From: an uncultured Methylobacter sp.
GTDB lineage: Bacteria > Pseudomonadota > Gammaproteobacteria > Methylococcales > Methylomonadaceae
DNA length: 8,353 nt
Direction of reading: 5' to 3'
Assembly: GCA_903831545.1 (NCBI GenBank)
Contig: CAIKYI010000169.1
Span: forward strand, 1-8,353
Numbering within the stretch: the first letter of the stretch is position 1; every line of letters begins with the position of its first letter. A model generated the notes under the pieces. The model did no database searches and was not told the DNA's origin. It saw only the letters and a list, made by a program, of their open reading frames with translations. A program made the position numbers and the translations under genes. This document shows positions 1 to 6,363 of this stretch, in pieces.

Positions 1-342
1 ACGCACTTCACCAACATTACGATTACGGTTATCGGTCAAACAATCGACGATGACAGCTGTCCCGCCCGGACCGTAGCCTTCATAACGGATTGTTTCGTAG
101 TTAACACCTTCGAGAGCGCCGGAGGCTTTTTTTATGGCTGTATCAATGGTATCGCGGCGCATATTTGCGCCTAACGCTTTATCAATTGCAGTGCGTAAAC
201 TCGGATTGCTACCGGCATCCGGGCCACTGGTTTTTACCGCTACGGTAATTTCACGCAGGATTTTGGTAAAAATCTTGCCTCGTTTGGCATCCTGTCCAGC
301 CTTACGGTGTTTAATATTAGCCCACTTACTATGTCCGGCCAT
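1..342 (-). CDS. yebC: YebC/PmpR (TACO1, DUF28) family protein, N-terminal 114 residues, gene cut by the window edge
   Basis: The reverse strand reads from an ATG at 342 without a stop to the window edge. The protein starts [14 protein letters not shown], then [20 protein letters not shown] and YEGYGPGG, and ends in [13 protein letters not shown]; these blocks are the hallmark of the YebC family. Full members are about 245 residues, so a little under half is present, with no frameshift. The family is soluble and cytoplasmic. It was first described as a DNA-binding regulator (PmpR) and more recently as a ribosome-associated factor that helps translation, like mitochondrial TACO1; the sequence does not decide between these. 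The ATG is preceded by a purine-rich GAGAGA as ribosome binding site. Upstream on the same strand lies serB, separated by a repeat pair that would form part of the yebC leader. In many gammaproteobacteria ruvC follows yebC, but that part is outside the window. Confidence 0.96.
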   Translation of the reverse strand, partial: MAGHSKWANIKHRKAGQDAKRGKIFTKILREITVAVKTSGPDAGSNPSLRTAIDKALGANMRRDTIDTAIKKASGALEGVNYETIRYEGYGPGGTAVIVDCLTDNRNRNVGEVR

Positions 343-354
343 TGTCTCTCTCTT

Positions 355-436
355 AATTTCGTTATACAGGGCAACCGTAAAGGACTGCCCGACTAAATTT
401 CGTTAAACAGGGCAACTGCAAGGGATTGCCTCTACA
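355..436. repeat. Two imperfect 41-bp tandem repeats, each with an internal hairpin, between serB and yebC
   Basis: Unit 1 (355-395) and unit 2 (396-436) share AATTTCGTTAnACAGGGCAA near the start and an AGG-A-TGCC block near the end, with an exact period of 41. Each unit can fold: GGGCA at 369-373 pairs with TGCCC at 386-390, and GGCAA at 411-415 pairs with TTGCC at 426-430. The loops are 10-12 nt and no T-run follows on either strand, so these are not standard intrinsic terminators. The reverse strand of unit 2, GTAGAGGCAATCCCTTGCAG, resembles short dispersed intergenic repeats of the GTAGGGGCAA type known from many bacterial genomes (from memory, not checked). Unit 2 overlaps the last codons of serB and contains its TAG stop at 432-434. 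Inference: a repeat landed at the end of serB and duplicated once. Confidence 0.75.
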
Positions 437-1073
437 AAATATGTTTCAAAACAGAAACCAAACTTGGCTCGGCACTATAAAAATCAGCTTGGTCACGCAC
501 TATGGCGCGATCAACCACACCGCCAAAGCCAACCACATAAGCGCCCGCCTGTTTGGCTTCCATGTCGGTCTTGCCATCACCAATCATAACCAATGAACCA
601 CCGAATCTAAGCAATTGCCTGCACACCTCGGCTTTTCCACCCGATCTGGCCAGCGGCGATTTTTGATCATAAGCAAGATAACTGCCATCAACATTAAAGA
701 TAACATCAACCGCATGCACCCTGTCTGGAGTCACACTCAGTATTTCTGCCAACGGCAAAATAGCCTGACGAAGTCCGCCACTGATAATATGTAATTTCTT
801 GTTTGATGCTCTCAGTGTCTCAAACACCTCTTTAACACCGTCGACGATCTGTTCAATATACAATCCAGCTAACCAGTCAATACTTTGTTGATCCGGCCTG
901 ATTAACGATAAGCGTTGCTCATAGACTTCTTCCAACAACACATCTCCATTCATCGCAGCATCGGTGAGCATGGACATTTCTTCGCCCAATCCAACGCGCC
1001 TGGCCAGTTCGTCTATCCCTTCTATTTTGCTTAAGGTGCTGTCGCAATCGAAGCAGAAAATATCAAAATTCAT
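432..1073 (-). CDS. serB: HAD-superfamily phosphoserine phosphatase, short form without an ACT domain
   Basis: The 213-residue product has all four HAD motifs: the nucleophile and acid/base pair D9-C-D11-S-T in motif I, S98-G-G in motif II, K147 in motif III, and GDGKTD (165-170) with D166 and D170 for Mg2+ in motif IV. The segment between motifs I and II is the helical cap of HAD subfamily IB, where phosphoserine phosphatases fall. The expected reaction is O-phosphoserine to serine plus phosphate, the last step of serine synthesis, in the cytoplasm. At 213 residues it matches short archaeal and plant-type enzymes, not the longer E. coli SerB with its N-terminal extension. The start is the ATG at 1073, with AGG about 8 nt before it and just 16 bp after the L,D-transpeptidase stop, so the two are probably cotranscribed. 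The stop codon lies inside a tandem repeat. Another small phosphomonoester substrate cannot be excluded by sequence alone. Confidence 0.85.
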   Translation of the reverse strand: MNFDIFCFDCDSTLSKIEGIDELARRVGLGEEMSMLTDAAMNGDVLLEEVYEQRLSLIRPDQQSIDWLAGLYIEQIVDGVKEVFETLRASNKKLHIISGGLRQAILPLAEILSVTPDRVHAVDVIFNVDGSYLAYDQKSPLARSGGKAEVCRQLLRFGGSLVMIGDGKTDMEAKQAGAYVVGFGGVVDRAIVRDQADFYSAEPSLVSVLKHIL

Positions 1074-1089
1074 AATTCAACCTGCCAAC

Positions 1090-2256
1090 TTAATTACCGT
1101 GATAATAGCCATCAGGTGAAGCTTTACGTAAAGGCTTGACAGGTGTCTTGACTGGAACTTTAGTCTTTGCAGAAACTGGCATGTTTGCTGAAATCGAAGC
1201 CTTTGCTGCAACTTTAGGCTTGGCCGGAAGCTGAACTGAAGTTCGCGCAGGTACAAGCACTGTCGGGGCTATTTCTGGTGTAGCTGACGCTTCTTCCAGT
1301 AATGGTAAACGCTCATAAATTGCAATCGGTTCCCCGTTTTGCTCTTTAACGGCCTTATTTAGCGCTTGCTGATCGAAATCAAAGATTTCCTGATTGTTAT
1401 TGGCTTTTTTAATCAATCCCAGCGCCAGCGTAAAACGTTGATCCAGCGTTGTTTCTTCGCCTTCCAAATCCGGATGCGATTCAATATAGAGAACATTATC
1501 CAACCAACCAACCTTGATCGGTTGTTTAACAATATAAACGGGTGTTCCTACGCCTACCAAATCATATAATTCTTCAACATCCTTAGGATACATCCGAACA
1601 CAACCATGAGTTATCTGCATACCGATTCCATTAATTTTGTCAATATCGGTGCCATGGATACGATATTCACCAGGCAAATCTAGATACAGTGCGCGCGTAC
1701 CCAAAGGATTATGTGGCCCGGGAGGTACAATGACCGGCAACGGATCACCATTCGCCGCATGTTCTCTACGAATTGATTCTGGTGGATGCCATTCGGGATT
1801 CATTATTTTCCGCTCTACTTTAGTTTTACCCAAAGGTGTTTTCCAGTCCTGCCGCCCAACACCATGGGCAAATGACATGACTTGTTGCGGTGTTTCACCC
1901 TTTTTAGCAGGTGGGTAGTAATACATGCGATATTCAGCAATATTTAAGGTAATGCCGTTATGCGGTGAATCAGGCAGAATACGATGATTGGATAAACGGA
2001 CAATCTCACCCTTTTTAACCAGCCAGCGATCAACATCAGGATTCAATCTGACTATTTCGGTTTGACCCAGCAGAAAACGTCGGGCAACGTCCAATAAGGT
2101 TTCATCCTGATCAGCACGGGTCAAAGCCACACCGTCTGGATATAGAGTAATTACGGCATCATTAACATTTTTTGGCATCGAATAAGTCGTTGCTTGGGCG
2201 TGCCCTCCCATGAATGAAAGTAAAAAGATAAAGACGAGTAGAGCGTTAATGTTCAT
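1090..2256 (-). CDS. Secreted L,D-transpeptidase (YkuD domain, ErfK/YbiS/YcfS-like) with a basic Ala/Pro/Lys-rich tail
   Basis: The product from the ATG at 2256 is 388 residues. It begins with a hydrophobic signal sequence (MNINALLVFIFLLSFMGG) and a likely cleavage after HAQA, around residue 22. A LysM-like segment follows (about 51-88, TLLDVARRFLLG to GEIVRL). The YkuD catalytic domain (about 100-245) carries HGT at 201-203 and the active-site block THGCVRM, with catalytic Cys219. Such enzymes act in the periplasm, making 3-3 cross-links in peptidoglycan or attaching proteins to it. The residue before HGC is Thr where most homologues have Ser. After the family's conserved C-terminal part there is an extra tail (about 326-380) rich in Ala, Pro, Val and Lys, ending near YYHGN. 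The same frame extends to a TTG at 2349, adding 31 residues with several basic ones; I prefer the ATG because the hydrophobic signal follows it directly, but the signal's n-region then lacks a positive charge. The gene is probably cotranscribed with serB. Confidence 0.9.
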   Translation of the reverse strand: MNINALLVFIFLLSFMGGHAQATTYSMPKNVNDAVITLYPDGVALTRADQDETLLDVARRFLLGQTEIVRLNPDVDRWLVKKGEIVRLSNHRILPDSPHNGITLNIAEYRMYYYPPAKKGETPQQVMSFAHGVGRQDWKTPLGKTKVERKIMNPEWHPPESIRREHAANGDPLPVIVPPGPHNPLGTRALYLDLPGEYRIHGTDIDKINGIGMQITHGCVRMYPKDVEELYDLVGVGTPVYIVKQPIKVGWLDNVLYIESHPDLEGEETTLDQRFTLALGLIKKANNNQEIFDFDQQALNKAVKEQNGEPIAIYERLPLLEEASATPEIAPTVLVPARTSVQLPAKPKVAAKASISANMPVSAKTKVPVKTPVKPLRKASPDGYYHGN

Positions 2257-2425
2257 TACGTTAAATTTCTCAAAAAACACAGTATAAAAAACTCTTTTTA
2301 TTATCCTGATCGGTTTTATGACTATAGATGAAGATGAATTTGCCTTCAACAGGAACCCAACTTTCTAAGTTAATACCCACCAAAAAAATTTGAAGATGAT
2401 ATCATGCCAGTCAATTTTACGCACA

Positions 2426-2431
2426 ATTATA
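2426..2431 (-). promoter_or_regulatory. Candidate -10 box for the L,D-transpeptidase-serB unit
   Basis: The reverse strand reads a perfect TATAAT here, about 170 nt before the ATG at 2256. No good TTGACA-like -35 element lies 16-18 nt before it, and there is no extended TGn. In AT-rich DNA a perfect hexamer can arise by chance, so this is only a candidate. Confidence 0.22.
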
Positions 2432-2444
2432 CTTCCTCAAGGTC

Positions 2445-2477
2445 ATTTTTTGGCCATTAGCAAAATTAGACGTATAG
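2445..2477. repeat. Diverged partial copy of the left arm of the nearby palindromic repeat
   Basis: The stretch reads ATTTTTTGGCCATTAGCAA followed by AATTAGACGTATAG. It aligns with 2567-2605 (ATTTTTGTCCATTAACAA, then a longer spacer, then AAGACGTATAG), differing by a few substitutions and a short internal deletion. No matching right arm follows it, so it looks like a decayed or truncated second copy. Confidence 0.6.
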
Positions 2478-2530
2478 TTTTGTTATCAGATATAAACTGC
2501 TTGCTAAATTCTCAAATGTTCAATTTAGGC

Positions 2531-2550
2531 ACTATACATGACTATACATG
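2531..2550. repeat. Perfect 10-bp tandem duplication
   Basis: ACTATACATG occurs twice in a row and is followed by AATAGATATG, a partial third match. It ends 16 bp before the palindromic repeat, so it may be a slippage product or a scar of an insertion event. It contains no recognised binding site. Confidence 0.7.
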
Positions 2551-2566
2551 AATAGATATGCGCAGA

Positions 2567-2650
2567 ATTTTTGTCCATTAACAAGGCGCAAAAAAAGACG
2601 TATAGCTGAGCTATGTAACTATTTTTTCAACGCAGTGGATGGGCAAAAAA
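2567..2650. repeat. 84-bp imperfect palindrome, MITE/REP-like intergenic repeat
   Basis: The two arms fold back around G2608. ATAGCT (2602-2607) mirrors AGCTAT (2609-2614), and the outer ends mirror as TTTTTG-CCAT on the left (2568-2578) and ATGGGCAAAAA on the right (2639-2649). Between them the AAAAA-AG blocks also match, giving roughly 40-nt arms with scattered mismatches. A related partial copy lies about 120 bp to the left, which supports a dispersed repeat family. It encodes no transposase and would need help in trans if it moves. Each strand has a run of 6-7 T a few bases after the central stem, so a weak two-way terminator role is possible. Confidence 0.7.
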
Positions 2651-2700
2651 GACCAGTCAGTTGGATATATTTTTCGTAGAAAATTGCCTATATCCCTACA

Positions 2701-2742
2701 AATCTTGCGTGCCAAACAAATTAAGTTGGGCACGGCAAGATT
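2701..2742. repeat. Strong hairpin, about 17 bp stem and 7-nt loop
   Basis: AATCTTGC-GTGCCAAAC (2701-2717) pairs with GTTGGGCACGGCAAGATT (2725-2742) with one bulge and one mismatch around the loop AAATTAA. It sits about 90 bp after the purB stop in the transcription direction. No T-run follows the stem on the minus strand, so it is not a standard terminator for purB. It could stabilise the purB mRNA 3' end or be part of another repeat element. Confidence 0.65.
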
Positions 2743-2829
2743 AAAGAGACTTTCTCTCGCTACGATTTCTTATCTGGAACAGCCTCCTAGCCGTTTAATC
2801 CATTAATAATTTAGCCTGGCAATTTTATA

Positions 2830-4269
<1,440 letters not shown>

Positions 4270-4292
4270 TTAGGCAGGAAATCAGCGCATAA

Positions 4293-5387
4293 TTATTCGT
4301 TGGCTTTGGATTCAATAATTCCGCCACCCAAACAAATATCATCTTCATAAAAAACGACAGATTGTCCGGGGGTAATAGCTCTTTGTGGCTGATCAAAGCT
4401 TACTTTGCATCGATCATTACCCATAGGTTGTAAATAACAAGCCTGATCTGCCTGACGATAACGGGTTTTTGCAGTACAACGCAAAGCCTTTAATAAAGGG
4501 CGATTGTTACACCAATCAAGCTGACTGGCTTCCAGAGTATTATGTAACATCAACGGATGGTCGTGACCCTGACCGACAATCAGAAGATTATTTTCCAAAT
4601 CTTTTTCCAGTACATACCAGGGTTCATCAGGCGCATTTTTGACACCACCGATGCCCAGGCCTTGGCGTTGGCCAAAGGTGTAATACATCAAGCCATGATG
4701 CTTGCCAATATATTGGCCTTCAGGCGTACGCATTTCGCCAGGTTGTGTGGGTAGATAACGCTGCAAAAATTCAGTAAATTTTCGCTCGCCAATAAAACAG
4801 ATGCCAGTGCTGTCTTTTTTATAGCTATTGGAAAAACCGGCTTTATCTGCCATCGCCCTGATTTCCGGTTTATGCAAATGACCTATCGGAAACAGGGTGC
4901 GGGCTAACTGTTTTTGTCCCAAAGTATAAAGAAAATAACTTTGTTCCTTGTTAGGATCAAGACCTTTTAACAAAAAATGCTCGCCATTATGATTTGAAGT
5001 AACTCGGGCATAATGCCCCGTGGCGATATATTCAGCGCCCAGATCTTCAATTGCGTAATTTAAAAAAGCTTTAAATTTAACATGCTTATTACACAGAATA
5101 TCGGGATTTGGAGTGCGACCCGCTTTAAATTCAGCCAGAAACACCTCAAAGACCTCATCCCAGTATTCGGCGGCAAAGTTAACGGTTTTTAATTCAATAC
5201 CCAATTTATCGCAAACCTGTTGAGCATCGGCAAGGTCTTGCATGGCAGTGCATTGCTCCGTACCATCGTCTTCTTCCCAATTTTTCATAAACAGACCGGT
5301 AACCTGATGGCCTTGTTCCAACAATAACAAAGCCGTTACAGAAGAATCAACACCTCCAGACATACCGACAATTATTTTTTTACTCAT
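4293..5387 (-). CDS. mnmA: tRNA-specific 2-thiouridylase MnmA
   Basis: The protein of 364 residues is close to the E. coli length. It begins with the PP-loop GMSGGVDSS (8-16) that binds ATP, followed by the family blocks FMKNWEEDD (33-41) and [11 protein letters not shown] (90-100). Asp96 and Cys99 in that block, and Cys197 in STGICFIG, are the expected catalytic residues; the two cysteines accept sulfur from the TusE relay and form the persulfide. The C-terminal part ([17 protein letters not shown]) is the beta-barrel end of the family. The enzyme makes the 2-thio group of s2U34 in tRNA for Lys, Glu and Gln, in the cytoplasm. The frame extends to 5507 but the extra residues are nudJ read in another frame; the ATG at 5387 gives the conserved start. 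It overlaps the nudJ stop by 8 nt (ATGAGTAA) and has no clear ribosome binding site, which suggests translational coupling. Confidence 0.97.
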   Translation of the reverse strand: MSKKIIVGMSGGVDSSVTALLLLEQGHQVTGLFMKNWEEDDGTEQCTAMQDLADAQQVCDKLGIELKTVNFAAEYWDEVFEVFLAEFKAGRTPNPDILCNKHVKFKAFLNYAIEDLGAEYIATGHYARVTSNHNGEHFLLKGLDPNKEQSYFLYTLGQKQLARTLFPIGHLHKPEIRAMADKAGFSNSYKKDSTGICFIGERKFTEFLQRYLPTQPGEMRTPEGQYIGKHHGLMYYTFGQRQGLGIGGVKNAPDEPWYVLEKDLENNLLIVGQGHDHPLMLHNTLEASQLDWCNNRPLLKALRCTAKTRYRQADQACYLQPMGNDRCKVSFDQPQRAITPGQSVVFYEDDICLGGGIIESKANE

Positions 5388-5841
5388 GGTCAAGGTCGAT
5401 AAAAGATTTAAGCAGTGACAAAGGATATCGCTGACCGGCAAGATACTCGTCAACGCTGATAAGAACCAACGGACTTCGCAAACGATGTCGCTCAGCTTCG
5501 ATTTCATCGCGTGTTAACCAGTGAGTTGCAACTATGCCTTGGTCAAGTTGTTGTATCGGGTTATGCGAATGACAGCGACCAGAAAAGCATACTCTGACAA
5601 AACTTGGGAAGTCAGGGTTTTTTCGCCACAGCTGAACCGAAATAATATGCTCAGGCTCAAACTGCCAGGCACTTTCTTCCTGCACTTCGCGCTTGATAGC
5701 TGCAATCAAATCCTCACCTGCTTCAAGATGCCCCGCAGGTTGGTTGAATTGAAGGCCGCTGGTTGTTTCTTCTTCTACGAACAAGAAACGCTGGTCTTGC
5801 TCAATAACTGCGGCTACTGTAACGTGTGGTTTCCAAACCAT
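5380..5841 (-). CDS. nudJ: NudJ-type Nudix hydrolase (phosphatase, HMP-PP/nucleotide pyrophosphohydrolase family)
   Basis: The 153-residue product has the same length as E. coli NudJ (YmfB) and the same start, KPHVTVA. The Nudix box runs from G37 to W59 (GHLEAGED, then REVQEESAW), with the Mg2+-binding E52, E55 and E56. The usual Gly near its end is Ala58. LRSPLV (121-126) and AGQRYPL (135-141) near the C-terminus also match NudJ. E. coli NudJ hydrolyses thiamine-precursor HMP pyrophosphate and nucleoside di- and triphosphates; the true substrate here is not shown by sequence. The ATG at 5841 has a weak GGA upstream. The gene leads the minus-strand cluster nudJ-mnmA-purB and overlaps mnmA by 8 nt, the same order as in enterobacteria. 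Confidence 0.92.
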   Translation of the reverse strand: MVWKPHVTVAAVIEQDQRFLFVEEETTSGLQFNQPAGHLEAGEDLIAAIKREVQEESAWQFEPEHIISVQLWRKNPDFPSFVRVCFSGRCHSHNPIQQLDQGIVATHWLTRDEIEAERHRLRSPLVLISVDEYLAGQRYPLSLLKSFIDLDHE

Positions 5842-5888
5842 TGCATAATTCCAGTTTTTAAACGAAATATTTTACTAGATTTAGAGAT

Positions 5889-5915
5889 ATTATGTTGGTA
5901 AAAAAGGTTCTCCAA
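5889..5915 (-). promoter_or_regulatory. Weak candidate promoter for nudJ-mnmA(-purB)
   Basis: On the reverse strand TTGGAG (5910-5915) is followed 15 nt later by CATAAT (5889-5894), about 48 nt before the nudJ ATG. The -10 hexamer matches 5 of 6 consensus bases, but the spacer is short and the -35 imperfect. The position, facing left in a divergent intergenic region, is right; the sequence match alone is weak. Confidence 0.25.
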
Positions 5916-5969
5916 AGCACTTGTTAAACTTTCGCATGTGTCTTGTTTATTTTGTTGCTAACATATCAG

Positions 5970-5998
5970 TTGTAATTCAACACAATTGGCACTATGTT
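5970..5998 (+). promoter_or_regulatory. Candidate sigma70-type promoter for clpS-clpA
   Basis: TTGTAA (5970-5975) and TATGTT (5993-5998) each match the -35 and -10 consensus at 4 of 6 positions and are separated by exactly 17 bp. Transcription would begin near 6005, leaving a leader of about 20-25 nt before clpS. It lies in the 186-bp divergent region between nudJ and clpS (5842-6027), which otherwise holds no gene. Confidence 0.4.
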
Positions 5999-6027
5999 AG
6001 AGACTATAGTTTTTTATTATTACATTT

Positions 6028-6351
6028 ATGTCTGATTTTAATCCTTTTAAAGATAACGATAACGACTTGGCTATTCAGGAGGCCAAGCCCAAATTAAAAA
6101 AACCGCCTTTATATAAGGTTATCCTGCTAAATGATGATTTTACGCCCATGGATTTTGTAATTGAAATTCTGATGGATTTTTTTGCCATGACTGAAGAAAC
6201 AGCGACTCAGGTTATGTTGCAAATACATACAAGAGGAATTGGTGTATGTGGAACATATTCAAAAGATGTTGCTGAACCCAAGGTTTATATAGTTAACGAT
6301 TATTCACGAGAGCATCAGCATCCGCTGATGTGTTCGATGGAAGAAGTGTAG
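6028..6351 (+). CDS. clpS: ATP-dependent Clp protease adaptor ClpS
   Basis: The product is 107 residues, one longer than E. coli ClpS. A polar, flexible N-terminal tail (1-25) leads into the core [20 protein letters not shown]. Asn35 and Asp36 in LLNDD and His67 in QIHTRG correspond to the residues that hold the free N-terminus of an N-degron, and Met41 to the gatekeeper that tunes residue choice. [10 protein letters not shown] closes the domain. ClpS binds the ClpA N-domain in the cytoplasm, delivers proteins with N-terminal Leu, Phe, Tyr or Trp, and restrains degradation of other ClpA substrates. The ATG at 6028 opens the conserved protein but has no visible Shine-Dalgarno sequence; the leader is nearly all A and T. 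clpA begins 12 bp after its stop, so the two form an operon. Confidence 0.97.
   Translation: MSDFNPFKDNDNDLAIQEAKPKLKKPPLYKVILLNDDFTPMDFVIEILMDFFAMTEETATQVMLQIHTRGIGVCGTYSKDVAEPKVYIVNDYSREHQHPLMCSMEEV
6313..6330 (+). other. Small hairpin in the 3' end of clpS, upstream of the clpA start
   Basis: CATCAG-CATCCG-CTGATG can form a 6-bp stem with a 6-nt loop, 25 nt before the clpA ribosome binding site. It falls in codons for the conserved HQHPLM region, so coding constraint may explain it. A role in clpS-clpA translation or mRNA stability is speculation. Confidence 0.3.
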
Positions 6352-6363
6352 GTTGGAGAGCTT

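Larger units (their letters stand above)
2257..2829. other. 573-bp gene-free intergenic region made largely of repeats and hairpins
   Basis: This stretch separates two minus-strand units, purB on the right and the L,D-transpeptidase on the left. It is AT-rich, and I see no reading frame with family features on either strand. It holds, left to right: a possible -10 box for the transpeptidase, a diverged partial repeat copy (2445-2477), a 10-bp tandem duplication (2531-2550), an 84-bp palindrome (2567-2650) and a strong hairpin (2701-2742). No classic terminator (GC-rich stem plus T-run) is visible directly after the purB stop. A small AGAGA-TCTCT stem at about 2745-2757 is the only nearby candidate and is weak. 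Confidence 0.7.

Noticed and set aside
134..406. Plus-strand reading frame of 90 codons
   Set aside because: It is antisense to the clearly conserved yebC and runs into the tandem repeat; no family features.
355..436. CRISPR-like or terminator reading of the two tandem units
   Set aside because: There are only two adjoining units with no spacers between them, and no T-run follows either stem.
2529..2550. Resemblance of GGCACTATACATGACTATA to GGCACTATGTTAGAGACTATA before clpS (5988-6008)
   Set aside because: The match is short, AT-rich and of unequal spacing; two sites are not enough to claim a shared regulatory box.
2548..2679. A 43-codon plus-strand reading frame (MNRYAQNFCPLTRRKK...) across the palindrome
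   Set aside because: It is fully explained by the repeat being open in one frame. There is no ribosome binding site, no recognisable domain and the sequence constraint is the fold-back pairing.
5985..6001. Possible sigma54 promoter (TTGGCAC) before clpS
   Set aside because: The -24 element is good, but the -12 element reads TAGA where TTGC is needed, so the essential GC is missing.
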